A stretch of DNA of 64,000 bases from NCBI RefSeq assembly GCF_009695815.1, contig NZ_VUNE01000001.1, forward strand, positions 863,118 through 927,117. The letters are read 5' to 3'. The DNA is from Peptostreptococcus porci. GTDB lineage: Bacteria > Bacillota > Clostridia > Peptostreptococcales > Peptostreptococcaceae. The notes below the pieces were generated by a model that had not been told where the DNA came from, did not search any database, and saw only the letters and a program-made list of their open reading frames with translations. Position numbers and translations under genes: made by a program. Shown here one piece after another: positions 7,009 through 15,488 of the stretch. Numbering within the stretch: position 1 is the stretch's first letter; the number at the start of each line of letters is the position of its first letter.

Positions 7009-9615
7009 TTATTTGATTATTTGATTAACAACAGAGTCTGGTATGTATCGTTGTCCACCTACTATTGTCATTCTTTTTATTTTTGAATTTGTAACATAAT
7101 CAACCACAAATTTAGAAACATTTTTAGAAGGTGTTAGTAAGATTGGTGACGCATATTTTCCAGCAACAGGACCGATTACTAGAGCATCAGAGAACACTTC
7201 TCCACTTGCTAAAAATGCAGTATCTGATGTTTTAAACTTTGATTTTGCGATCTCAACGGAAGTTTGGTATCTATCAACTCCACCCATTCTTTCCAATACA
7301 CCTGGAAGATTTGTAACATTTTTTTGTGATATTGTATCTACACCTCCAACAACATATGTATACCTTATATCTAAGTCAGATATGGAATGTTTAATACGAG
7401 ATGGGATATTTTCTTTAGTTACTAATAATATAGGATATCCATTCTGTGCAGCAAATGAACTCACAGAAAGTGCATCAGGGAATACTTCTCCACTTGCTAC
7501 TACAGCCTTGTTCAATTTTCCAGTTAATCCAACAACTCTCCTAGCAACCATTTCAGAAGTACCATATCTATCTTCACCAGATATTCTTTCAACATATTTG
7601 TCGCTATCTAGCTCTTTTAATTCATTTCTAACTTTTTCAGAAACTGAATGAGGACCTCCAACAATAATAACTTCTTCAGCACCTAGCCTTTTTATTTCAT
7701 CTTTTACCTTTTGGTCTAGTATATTTGTATTTGTCAAAAGTATTGGTGCATTTAATTGTTTAGAAAGAACTGTTGCTGTCATAGAATCAGGGAATAAATC
7801 ACTCCTTACAACAATAACTGTTTTAGATTTACCGAAGTACTTTTCAGATATTTTTACTGCTGTTTCAATTCTATCATTGCCACTTACTCTATCTTTATCT
7901 TTGTCTGGGTTTGGTGTTGGATTATTGCTACCTCCACCACCATTTGAATTTTTTTCCCAAATTGCATATACTGTTACGTTATCAGAAACTACAGTATCCC
8001 CATCAAATTTTGTATTTGCAATGTTTGAAGAATTTGCATCTTTATTGGTACTCCAACCAACAAACCTATATCCACTTCTTGTTGGATTTGATGGCATATT
8101 TTGATTAACAAGCGAATCACCATTGATAGATTGATCTTTTTCGACTTCTACTTCAGATATTTTGTAGTCAGAAGCATTTTCGTCTCCATAGTTTTTAACA
8201 AATGTAACCACAGGATTAATTGTATAACCTATATTAAGAGTTCCAGTACTTGGCGTATTAATATTATTTGCTGATCTTAAGTCAATAGGACCAAGGGGAG
8301 AACTAACGCTTCCTGCATTTGCTACTGCCAACCCTTTTACAGATCCAACTGCCTTTAATTTCTGGCTACCTGTTATATCAGCAATACTTTTAGCTACAGA
8401 ATCTTTTATAGTTACTACAGACTTATAACTTTCTTCTTTTGATTTTCCAGTCAAAGTCATTATTTCATCACTAGAAAGAAACTTCAATGTCATATTTTCT
8501 ATTATTTCTTCAGCTATAGTATTATCACCAGTAGGAACAACATTGTTCTCAGGGATTCTTTCGTTAACTCCATCTCTTAAAATAGTTCTTATTGTAAACT
8601 TTTTCTTTCCAGTGGTTTTAAAACCAAAAGTTGTGCTAGGATTTGTATTACTGATAAGTGTACTGAAAGCGTTCATATCATTTCCCAAATCATTTCCATC
8701 TACTGGACTAATAATATTTAACGAATTTCCTTGCTCGTCTAACACATATAGAGGTCTCCAAGGATAGCTTTTAAAGTCCATATAAAGAGTTTCTGGAATA
8801 TTCATTTGCTGATCCAACTCAACAGTTAGGTCTACGAAAGTGTATTGCTCTTGAGGACTCATATCTTCTCTTTGTTTTTTGCTAAATTCTGTATTTCTCA
8901 AATCACTATAATTATAAGAAAGTACAGGTTTATATCCACCTGGATTTTTATATGTTACCATATGTATATTGTCTGTCATTTCAAACTCTGATTTCAATAC
9001 GATTTCGTGAACGGAATTGCTATCGTCAGCTGCTTTGTAATGGTCAACTATTGATATTGTATTGTCAGATCTTTCTGAAGATATATTTTTAGTGTACGGT
9101 AATATGTCCTCATTGCTAGTATTTCTATCAATATCAATTTTTTTTCCATCAATTTTTATCTTTTTAACCCCACTTAAAAGAGCAAAACCTAGCTGAATAT
9201 TTGAAGGTGGCAAAGGACTCTTTGGATCATTTAAACTAAAATATACAGCATAAATCTTAGAATCTGCATCAATACCATTTGGAAATACTTTTGATACTGT
9301 ATCTTCTGGAGAAAATAATCTTGCACCTTCTGCTATTTCACCATTGCCAACTGGTTCTTTGTCTGACCATCCCAAAAAAGTTTTTGCAAGTCCTCTAAGT
9401 AATCCATAATTTGGAATGGGTGTACCAAGTTTATCAGAACCACTTGATACATTGATAGTATCATTTTTAATAACAGTTGATTCACCTGTCCATTGACCTA
9501 CTCTTGTTATAGTACCATTATAATTTCCTTCTGCTTTAACGTTAATAGTAGGCACAATGGAGATGAACATTATTGCTACAAGTAGCACTGAAATAAATTT
9601 TTTAATACTTTTCAT
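7009..9615 (-). CDS. Secreted surface protein with InlB-type repeat and three CWB2 repeats
   Basis: An 868-residue exported protein. A signal peptide covers residues 1-28 (cleavage after VKA). The large middle part (about 30-490) is unfamiliar. Around 500-560 lies one Listeria-Bacteroides (InlB B-type) repeat, recognisable by GYRFVGWS and VTVYAIWE. After a short spacer rich in N, P and K come three CWB2 repeats from about 577 to the end, starting RVSGNDR, RISGEDR and RMGGVDR, each with the (F/V)PDAL / SDAL and VVGG blocks. In Clostridia three CWB2 repeats hold proteins non-covalently to the wall polymer. ATG 9615 is chosen for the AAGGAG seven bases before it. The protein is probably an adhesin or wall-layer component; the ligand is unknown. 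Confidence 0.85.
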   Translation of the reverse strand: MKSIKKFISVLLVAIMFISIVPTINVKAEGNYNGTITRVGQWTGESTVIKNDTINVSSGSDKLGTPIPNYGLLRGLAKTFLGWSDKEPVGNGEIAEGARLFSPEDTVSKVFPNGIDADSKIYAVYFSLNDPKSPLPPSNIQLGFALLSGVKKIKIDGKKIDIDRNTSNEDILPYTKNISSERSDNTISIVDHYKAADDSNSVHEIVLKSEFEMTDNIHMVTYKNPGGYKPVLSYNYSDLRNTEFSKKQREDMSPQEQYTFVDLTVELDQQMNIPETLYMDFKSYPWRPLYVLDEQGNSLNIISPVDGNDLGNDMNAFSTLISNTNPSTTFGFKTTGKKKFTIRTILRDGVNERIPENNVVPTGDNTIAEEIIENMTLKFLSSDEIMTLTGKSKEESYKSVVTIKDSVAKSIADITGSQKLKAVGSVKGLAVANAGSVSSPLGPIDLRSANNINTPSTGTLNIGYTINPVVTFVKNYGDENASDYKISEVEVEKDQSINGDSLVNQNMPSNPTRSGYRFVGWSTNKDANSSNIANTKFDGDTVVSDNVTVYAIWEKNSNGGGGSNNPTPNPDKDKDRVSGNDRIETAVKISEKYFGKSKTVIVVRSDLFPDSMTATVLSKQLNAPILLTNTNILDQKVKDEIKRLGAEEVIIVGGPHSVSEKVRNELKELDSDKYVERISGEDRYGTSEMVARRVVGLTGKLNKAVVASGEVFPDALSVSSFAAQNGYPILLVTKENIPSRIKHSISDLDIRYTYVVGGVDTISQKNVTNLPGVLERMGGVDRYQTSVEIAKSKFKTSDTAFLASGEVFSDALVIGPVAGKYASPILLTPSKNVSKFVVDYVTNSKIKRMTIVGGQRYIPDSVVNQIIK

Positions 9616-9683
9616 TTTTAATCTCCTTTTTGATTTTATTAAAATATTTATTAAATACATATAGAGATATTCAAGAATAAACT

Positions 9684-9701
9684 CTATAAAATATTTTATA
9701 G
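9684..9701. repeat. 18-bp perfect palindrome in the CWB2 gene leader
   Basis: CTATAAAATATTTTATAG reads the same on both strands. It lies about 70 bases upstream of the start codon in the untranslated leader. It could be a binding site or a weak RNA hairpin; it is very AT-rich, so chance is possible. Confidence 0.5.
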
Positions 9702-9730
9702 TTATATAATCTTATTTTTTTTTTTGAATT

Positions 9731-9760
9731 ATTATACATTGTAACATAATTTTTATTCAA
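9731..9760 (-). promoter_or_regulatory. Possible promoter of the first CWB2 gene
   Basis: Minus-strand TTGAAT (9755-9760) and TATAAT (9731-9736) are 18 bases apart. The -10 is perfect, the -35 weak. A T-rich stretch and an 18-base palindrome follow in the leader. Confidence 0.4.
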
Positions 9761-9796
9761 TTACCATAAAAAATCTTTAATTTTGATTTTTTTGAT

Positions 9797-9834
9797 AAAA
9801 AAAAATCCTAGTTGCTATAAGCAAACTTAGGATA
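9797..9834 (-). terminator. Terminator of the yitT-like gene
   Basis: Minus-strand ATCCTAAG / CTAGGAT arms (plus 9806-9811 and 9827-9832) with an inner TGCT/AGCA stem, followed by nine T residues (plus A run 9797-9805). It lies 27 bases beyond the gene's stop. Confidence 0.8.
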
Positions 9835-9860
9835 TTTTATTAATTCTTATATGTTGTTTT

Positions 9861-10502
9861 TTATGCTGCTAACTTTCCATCAGCTACAGGAGTTAAATCT
9901 GGTACTAATTCTATTGAATCATTAAACTTATACATGATGTTTATAACCTGTCCGCTTACGACAACGGCTATAATAGAATATATTATCTTAGATGCTGGCA
10001 AATATGATAAAGATAATGCAAGAACTGTAACGTCAGTTATTAAATATACTTTACCAATACTTACATTTGACATTTTTGAGAATATAAGTGCCACTATATC
10101 ATCTCCACCAGCTGCACCACCGGCATTAATAATAATTCCACAGCCGACTCCCACGCAAACTCCACCTAGTATAGCTGCAATGATATTATTGTCTACTGTA
10201 ACTAAGAAACCAAATTTTTCGAAAATACCATAAACAATTGAAAAAACAACTGTTGAGAAAATCGTATAACCAAAGAATTTCTTTCCGAAAAATCTAAATC
10301 CCAATAGGATTAAAAGCCCATCTATAAAAACATTCGATAACGAAACATCTACGTTAAACACATTCTTAAATATTAACAATAAACCCAGAACTCCACCTTC
10401 TGTTATTCCATTTTGATAATAAAAGTTGTAAATACCAAACGATAATATTAAAGTTCCAATAGCCATTTGTAATAACTTTTTAGTCATACACCGTTTGTCC
10501 AT
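9861..10502 (-). CDS. YitT family membrane protein, short form
   Basis: A 213-residue protein with about five membrane segments and the family's core motifs (GGAAGGDDIVALI, LSFGIYNFYYQNGITEGG). YitT proteins are usually near 280 residues with a cytoplasmic DUF2179 domain at the C-terminus; here the protein ends just after the last membrane segment, so that domain is missing. The start is ATG 10502, with GGAAGG nine bases before it; the longer frame from 10523 overlaps this site. The gene has a clear promoter. The function of the family is not established. Confidence 0.8.
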   Translation of the reverse strand: MDKRCMTKKLLQMAIGTLILSFGIYNFYYQNGITEGGVLGLLLIFKNVFNVDVSLSNVFIDGLLILLGFRFFGKKFFGYTIFSTVVFSIVYGIFEKFGFLVTVDNNIIAAILGGVCVGVGCGIIINAGGAAGGDDIVALIFSKMSNVSIGKVYLITDVTVLALSLSYLPASKIIYSIIAVVVSGQVINIMYKFNDSIELVPDLTPVADGKLAA

Positions 10503-10617
10503 AAAAATTACCTTCCTTTTCATTTGCGACTTGGCATATCGTCGTTTACCAAATCATTTATTCTGGAGCGCCCTCGTTTTATAAACTATTTAATTGTTAA
10601 GCTTAACTGATATAGTT

Positions 10618-10646
10618 ATTATACCTAAAAAAAAACCAATTTTCAA
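10618..10646 (-). promoter_or_regulatory. Promoter of the yitT-like gene
   Basis: Minus-strand TTGAAA (10641-10646) and a perfect TATAAT (10618-10623) with a 17-base spacer. The -35 box is made from the 3' arm and loop of an upstream terminator-like hairpin. Confidence 0.65.
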
Positions 10647-10671
10647 CAGTGTTTTCCTGTTTTAAAATTGG
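10627..10671 (-). terminator. Terminator-like hairpin upstream of the yitT promoter
   Basis: Minus-strand CCAATTTT (10671-10664) pairs with AAAATTGG (10643-10636), with an inner ACAG/CTGT stem, followed by nine T residues (10635-10627). It would stop transcripts arriving from the ybaK-like gene or from a short RNA starting in this gap. Confidence 0.65.
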
Positions 10672-11002
10672 CGTTTTTTTAGATAAGTTTTTAACATCAT
10701 TTTTAAGGTTTTTTAGTATATCAAATTATAATTTGAATATTTGGCTTAATATCAACGAATTTTCGAGTACAAAAAATCTTGAAATTTATTAATATAATAT
10801 ATTTTCTTAGTATAAATGAACTCATGTTTTTAAAATTTTTTTATTTGTTTAGTTTTACTAAACACGAACGCAGTAGCATTCACATATTGTTTTCCTAAAT
10901 TAAATCTAAATCAAATTCTTATTTATCAGGAGTTATTATAATCATACAAGTAATCTACTCTGCTTCCCTTACCAAGTCATACTACAACAAGGCTTGAAAA
11001 AA

Positions 11003-11473
11003 TTATCTAACTACACAAACATCAACCCAACATTTAAAGTTTTGAGAAAATTTTTCAAGCTCTTCACAAGTTAGTTCGATAGCTGAATTTGAGCTACCAG
11101 CGGCTGGAAATACAGATTCAAATCTTTTCATTGAATTATCAAGATATACATCTACACCATCTTTGATTGCAAATGGGCAAACTCCACCTACTTTATGTCC
11201 AACTAGATTTTCAACCTCTTCCATTGTCAGCATCTTTGCCTTGCATGAAAACTGTGCTTTATATGATTTATTGTCTATTTTTGTGTCTCCTGCAGTAACG
11301 ATTAGAATTGGACCTTCTGAAGTCATAAAGCTAAGCGTTTTGGCTATCCTGGCTTCTTCAGTCCCAACAGCTTTCGCAGCCAACTCCACAGTAGCACTAC
11401 TAGTTTCAAATTCAATTACATCATTTTCTTTGTTATATTGTCTAAAGTATTCTCTTACATTTGCTATACTCAT
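11003..11473 (-). CDS. YbaK/EbsC family aminoacyl-tRNA deacylase
   Basis: The 156-residue protein belongs to the YbaK/ProX/EbsC editing family, which hydrolyses wrongly charged tRNAs such as Cys-tRNA(Pro). Diagnostic blocks are ARIAKTLSF with the conserved lysine, the GDTKID turn, and VGGVCPFAI followed by DVYLDNS. ATG 11473 follows GAGG by six bases; five codons upstream is another ATG without such a site. It is apparently a single gene. The exact tRNA substrate cannot be told from sequence. Confidence 0.88.
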   Translation of the reverse strand: MSIANVREYFRQYNKENDVIEFETSSATVELAAKAVGTEEARIAKTLSFMTSEGPILIVTAGDTKIDNKSYKAQFSCKAKMLTMEEVENLVGHKVGGVCPFAIKDGVDVYLDNSMKRFESVFPAAGSSNSAIELTCEELEKFSQNFKCWVDVCVVR

Positions 11474-11661
11474 AATACACCTCAGCACTTTCTTTTATAT
11501 TCAAATTTTCACTTTTATATTTAAAATATTTTTTTATTGCTATTTAAGCTATTATTTTCTATTTTTCCTAAAATTGTTATTCAAATTATTATTAAAATTA
11601 TTTCCTTTATATTTATTTAAAATATGAATAATTGCTATTTATTTTTTATAATATATTCTGT

Positions 11662-12375
11662 TTATTTTTTATAATACATTCTGTTTATATCTTCCAATGA
11701 GCTTCCTGCTCTAAATTTATGCTGATAGACCTGCATATCCCACATATTTAATAATATTCCTATGAAGCTCAGTTTTCCATAGTTAAATCTACCATACCCC
11801 TTATAATATTTTCTTGATGAGGTGATTATTCTATCATCCAACTTCGTTACAGCTTCAAATTTTTTGGCTCTAATCGAAATATCATAGTCTTCCATTATTG
11901 GAATTTCAGCAAATCCATTGAGTTTGGTAAATAACTCTCTTGAAAAAAACATACCTTGATCTCCAAATGCAATTTTTCTATGATTTACCCTGAAATTTGA
12001 CATAAAGCCACATATTTTCATCAGTAGTCTTGTGTCGTCAAATGCGATTGTAAGACATCCAAAATTAACTCCATTTTCAGAGGCTTTAATTATTGATGAT
12101 ATGCAGTTTTTTTCGATTTTACTGTCGCAATGAAGGAAAAACACAATATCTCCAGAAGATTGTTTGAATCCTTCGTTCATTTGAAATGACCTTCCTTTAG
12201 GTGATTTAATATAACTGAATCCATTAGCTTCAATTATTTTTTTTGCATCACCATCATCTGAAGCATCAGAAAAAATCACCTCGTAAATATCATCTGTTTC
12301 AAGGAGTATGTCTATTAATTTACTTACATTGCTACCCTCATTATAGATTGGAACGACAACACTAACTTTTTTCAT
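11662..12375 (-). CDS. Family 2 glycosyltransferase (TIGR04283-like)
   Basis: A 237-residue GT-A glycosyltransferase without membrane segments. It has VPIYNEG at the start, a DASDDGDA turn, GRSFQMNEGF, the metal site FLHCDSKI (DxD-like) and PIMEDYD near the acceptor side. The GRxxQMNxG and FLHxD pair is typical of TIGR04283, the 'rSAM/selenodomain-associated transferase 2' (also called arsenosugar-biosynthesis glycosyltransferase). It is the last gene of a four-gene minus-strand operon. No radical-SAM ArsS or ArsM gene is nearby, so the arsenosugar name should not be taken as function. Confidence 0.8.
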   Translation of the reverse strand: MKKVSVVVPIYNEGSNVSKLIDILLETDDIYEVIFSDASDDGDAKKIIEANGFSYIKSPKGRSFQMNEGFKQSSGDIVFFLHCDSKIEKNCISSIIKASENGVNFGCLTIAFDDTRLLMKICGFMSNFRVNHRKIAFGDQGMFFSRELFTKLNGFAEIPIMEDYDISIRAKKFEAVTKLDDRIITSSRKYYKGYGRFNYGKLSFIGILLNMWDMQVYQHKFRAGSSLEDINRMYYKK

Positions 12376-12404
12376 ACTTTCACCACTATATTTTTATCAC
12401 TCGT

Positions 12405-13544
12405 CTATATATCGTTTAAACCACAAATATCAAGCACCTGATCCAGAAAGCTATAGTCCAGATATTGCTTTAGCTTGTTATACGTAAATTCATTTAATAT
12501 TGCTTTATCCTCTGAATTATACTCAACCCATGCCATGGCACACCATGTGAGACCCCTTAAACAGTTCAAAATAATATATTTATTTACCTTTTCCTTTAAT
12601 ACCTCAAGTTCATTGTTATTTTCAATGTTATTATTTCCAGTGTTATTATTTAAATATGTCAAATAATCTCTTAAAAAAGCATCAATTTCCTTTTTATTCA
12701 AAACTACATCAGTTTTCCAGAAAGATGTCGTCGGCGCCAAAAAATGTCCTAAATCCTGTTCTTTTTCACCCAAGATTGGCTTTTCCCAATCTACCAAAAA
12801 ACATAAATCTCCGTCAACTAAAAAGTTTGAGGAATTTAATTCGGTGTTTATCATGCATTTGTCGTTAAAATCGTTCGCTTTATCAAGAAAATCTGTTTTT
12901 TTAGAACTATTTCCGATATTTTCGATTTCATTTTTTTCCAACATTTCACATTTTTCAAATAGCTTGGATACTTTCTTATCTATATTCACATCAAAGAATT
13001 CACTATTTTTGTATTTGTTATACATAGTTTTACACTCATCAATCATTGACGATATCAAATTAGATGGCTTTATTAGATGGTTGTTTTCTGGAATTTTCTC
13101 AGAATGTATTTTGGCAAGAACATTTGCAGCAAGCTTCATATCCTCGGAGTATGACATCTGCGTTCCATTTACAAATTCCATGACAAGATAGTCCTTTCGC
13201 AAAAGCGTTTTTGTGTCGTCAAAAAAAATTGGTACAGGTGTGACTCCTGTGTTTTTAAGTAGCTCGAGTGAACGATATTCATATTCTATCTGTTTGCTTA
13301 AATGCATTTGACTTCCGTAATTAATTCGTAATACAGCATCTTCGGAAATCTGAGAAGAGTTATTGTATACAAAAAGGACGGATATTTTAAAATTATAATT
13401 GTATTCGCCATTTGCAAGTTCACAAACATTTACTCTAAATTCATCAAAGCCAAGAGGAAGATTTTTCCCCTTGGCAAGCTTTTCGACAAAATTACGATTA
13501 TTTATTGACTTTTCTACGTTTTCTTTTGTTAAAATATCAGACAT
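12405..13544 (-). CDS. APH-like phosphotransferase with altered catalytic loop
   Basis: A 379-residue protein of the aminoglycoside phosphotransferase / choline kinase fold. The N-lobe (about 15-130) includes VLRINYG with a possible ATP lysine position replaced, and VMEFVNGTQ marks the hinge. The catalytic loop reads INTELNSSNFLV, where APH enzymes have HxDxxxxN; the histidine and aspartate positions hold N and E. The metal loop is VDWEKP, and the block DLGHFLAPTT follows. ATG 13544 follows GGGGG by four bases and lies nine bases after the previous stop. It sits between two transferases of the TIGR04282/04283 types, which suggests a small-molecule kinase in the same pathway. Antibiotic resistance is not indicated. 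Confidence 0.65.
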   Translation of the reverse strand: MSDILTKENVEKSINNRNFVEKLAKGKNLPLGFDEFRVNVCELANGEYNYNFKISVLFVYNNSSQISEDAVLRINYGSQMHLSKQIEYEYRSLELLKNTGVTPVPIFFDDTKTLLRKDYLVMEFVNGTQMSYSEDMKLAANVLAKIHSEKIPENNHLIKPSNLISSMIDECKTMYNKYKNSEFFDVNIDKKVSKLFEKCEMLEKNEIENIGNSSKKTDFLDKANDFNDKCMINTELNSSNFLVDGDLCFLVDWEKPILGEKEQDLGHFLAPTTSFWKTDVVLNKKEIDAFLRDYLTYLNNNTGNNNIENNNELEVLKEKVNKYIILNCLRGLTWCAMAWVEYNSEDKAILNEFTYNKLKQYLDYSFLDQVLDICGLNDI

Positions 13545-13552
13545 ATTACCCC

Positions 13553-14209
13553 CTAGTACCCAATCGATTTTAGATATTTGATGGTATTTCTGCAATTTTC
13601 CATATCATAGTATAAAGATATAATCGAGAGAATATCTTCCTCCTCGTCAATATCAAGAATTTTGCTATTAATGGATGCTACCAAATTATTTTCGTAAACT
13701 TTTTTTAATGTACCTCCAAAAACTCCTAATGAGTCTACATTGCTTTCTATATCAAAAATATCTGGGCAAAAGAAATTCATACCTATTAAGCAATATCCAT
13801 CGTCAAAAGTCGGTGTAATTACAATATCTGATTTTTCAAGCAACTTGAAAGAGTTGTTGATATGCTCAGAATCTATTGATGGTATATCAGCACCTATCAA
13901 AATCACACTTTCGTATCCAAGTGAAAATATATCCAAAAACGCATTTGCCATTCTCTCCCAAATATCATCGCCTTTTTGGATTATATATCTATATTTTTCA
14001 TTAAAAATATGCTTTAGTTCAGTTGAAGTTCCATTTGGCGTATGAAAAATGAATATATCTGCATCCACATTAGATAAAGTTAAATCTATATCCATCAGCA
14101 TAGATCTGTGTAAATCTGCACATTTATCCTTCGAGATATATTTTTCAAGTCTTGTTTTAGTATGACCTGGTATGGGAAGCCTAGTAAATAAGATAAAAGC
14201 TCTTTTCAC
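13553..14209 (-). CDS. DUF2064 transferase (TIGR04282-like)
   Basis: A 218-residue GT-A/nucleotidyltransferase-fold protein. It opens with FTRLPIPGHTKTRL, like the sugar-nucleotidyltransferase loop (G...TR), then has ILIGADIPSI as the metal aspartate site and PTFDDGYCLIGM as the substrate loop. These are the marks of DUF2064 / TIGR04282, 'rSAM/selenodomain-associated transferase 1'. It follows a small acidic membrane protein by five bases and precedes the APH-like kinase. A role in activating a phosphorylated sugar or alcohol is an inference from fold and neighbours. Confidence 0.78.
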   Translation of the reverse strand: MKRAFILFTRLPIPGHTKTRLEKYISKDKCADLHRSMLMDIDLTLSNVDADIFIFHTPNGTSTELKHIFNEKYRYIIQKGDDIWERMANAFLDIFSLGYESVILIGADIPSIDSEHINNSFKLLEKSDIVITPTFDDGYCLIGMNFFCPDIFDIESNVDSLGVFGGTLKKVYENNLVASINSKILDIDEEEDILSIISLYYDMENCRNTIKYLKSIGY

Positions 14210-14214
14210 TTTTC

Positions 14215-14529
14215 CTACTTCTCTGGACTTAGATTACTTAAATCTATATATTCTTCGTAATCATTATTTTCGCCATCAGTATAATAGTCAGGAACATAAT
14301 CACTGTAGTCAATGCTTCTGGCTATATCTTTTTCTTCTATTATTTCATCAACATACCTACGAAGCTCTTCTAATTCTTCAATATCAAGATCTTCGATATC
14401 TACCTCTAAATCATTTCCAAAGTGATTACTTATAAATGATTTTACCTCTTCCTCGTTGTCTTTTACCAACTTATAACCAACTGCAATAGCTGCAGCACCA
14501 GCAATAGCACCTATTAAAATTTTTTTCAT
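14215..14529 (-). CDS. Small membrane-anchored acidic protein
   Basis: A 104-residue protein with one N-terminal membrane segment (residues 3-20, ILIGAIAGAAAIAVGYKL) and a strongly acidic tail, rich in D, E and Y (LEVDIEDLDIEELEELRR, then YSDYVPDYYTDG). There are no cysteines. AGGAGG precedes ATG 14529. It is the first gene of the operon with the DUF2064 transferase, the APH-like kinase and the glycosyltransferase. I do not recognise a family. It could be an anchor or scaffold for the downstream enzymes at the membrane. Confidence 0.65.
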   Translation of the reverse strand: MKKILIGAIAGAAAIAVGYKLVKDNEEEVKSFISNHFGNDLEVDIEDLDIEELEELRRYVDEIIEEKDIARSIDYSDYVPDYYTDGENNDYEEYIDLSNLSPEK

Positions 14530-14637
14530 AACTAACCTCCTCTGGTCTGTACACAAATTTTACTGACAAAAAGTCTCTCGCAACGTATACCTATATCACT
14601 ATTATATCAGACTTTTAAAGGTTTTTACAGTGAAAGA

Positions 14638-15372
14638 TTATAACACTCCACACTCATGTAAAAACTCCGTCGGTTTTTCAAACATATACTGTAAATGACT
14701 CATACCTTCAACAATCTTTATCTCTCCAGATTTCAATTCCTTAACTTCTGGTAGATTCGCTTTTGACTTGTCCTTCTCACCAAAAATAAATTTAATTTCC
14801 GTATCATCTCTATATAATTCAGAAGGTAATCTATATTTGTAGCATGAAAATGCTAATTCCTTCAAAGTTTTGTCATCCATCGTATTATAAACCTTCAAGC
14901 AGTATTCCTTGTCAAAGTTATCGAAATATCTATATTTATCAAAATGCTTAAATGCATTAATACCGTTCTTTCTAAAGTCCTTCGCCGTTTTCTTCATCTC
15001 GAAATATAAAATCATACCATGTAGCTTACTCTCTTTAAGTGCTGGTGAATCTAACGCTGCCTTGTCGATGTTTAAAGATACATCTTTTAGTATCTCAAAG
15101 GCAACAGATGATCCAAATGAAGACCCCAACAGAAAATGAATATGATTTATATTGTTTTCCTTGAGCCATTCTACAATTCTTTCACCTTGTTTTCTAGCTG
15201 AAACAAAGTCTGTTTTTGGGTATGAAAGCCCATCTAAATTTGGTACGATTATATAATATTTTTTTTCTAGAATTGGCAATATCGACCTGTAACTAGTTAC
15301 CCCAGGATAAAAAATACCATGAATAAGTAATGCAACGGGATTTTTAGGATCTCCGTAAGTATCAATCTTCAT
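14638..15372 (-). CDS. Alpha/beta hydrolase
   Basis: A 244-residue alpha/beta-hydrolase. The oxyanion region is LLIHGIF, the nucleophile elbow is GSSFGS (GxSxG), an acidic residue lies in FGEKDKS, and the catalytic histidine is in EGMSHLQYM. It has a cap insert rich in F, K and Y around residues 125-165. ATG 15372 follows GGAGG by six bases; the longer frame lacks a site. There is no signal peptide, so it acts in the cytoplasm. The substrate is unknown. Confidence 0.8.
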   Translation of the reverse strand: MKIDTYGDPKNPVALLIHGIFYPGVTSYRSILPILEKKYYIIVPNLDGLSYPKTDFVSARKQGERIVEWLKENNINHIHFLLGSSFGSSVAFEILKDVSLNIDKAALDSPALKESKLHGMILYFEMKKTAKDFRKNGINAFKHFDKYRYFDNFDKEYCLKVYNTMDDKTLKELAFSCYKYRLPSELYRDDTEIKFIFGEKDKSKANLPEVKELKSGEIKIVEGMSHLQYMFEKPTEFLHECGVL

Positions 15373-15488
15373 ATATAGCCTCCATTTTTTTGCTTTCCTA
15401 CAAAATAATATACAACTATAGACATTAATTGTCAATTCAAGTGACGATAATGGTTTTAGAATTTTTTTTCTTGCAAAAATCCAAAAAT

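Larger units (their letters stand above)
10503..11002. other. 500-bp intergenic region between yitT-like and ybaK-like genes
   Basis: It holds the yitT promoter and an upstream hairpin (described separately), a CAAATTATAATTTG inverted repeat near 10722-10735, and otherwise AT-rich sequence. I see no convincing reading frame. The 5' leader of yitT (10503-10611) contains GAGGGCGCTCC and a CGAC/GTCG stem, but it matches none of the riboswitch classes I know. Confidence 0.6.

Noticed and set aside
10540..10611. Possible riboswitch in the yitT leader
   Set aside because: GAGGGCGCTCC and short stems are visible, but the order of elements fits none of the classes I know, and the leader is only about 110 bases.
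12405..13544. Aminoglycoside resistance gene
   Set aside because: Only the fold is shared; the catalytic loop differs, and the gene sits in a glycosyltransferase operon.
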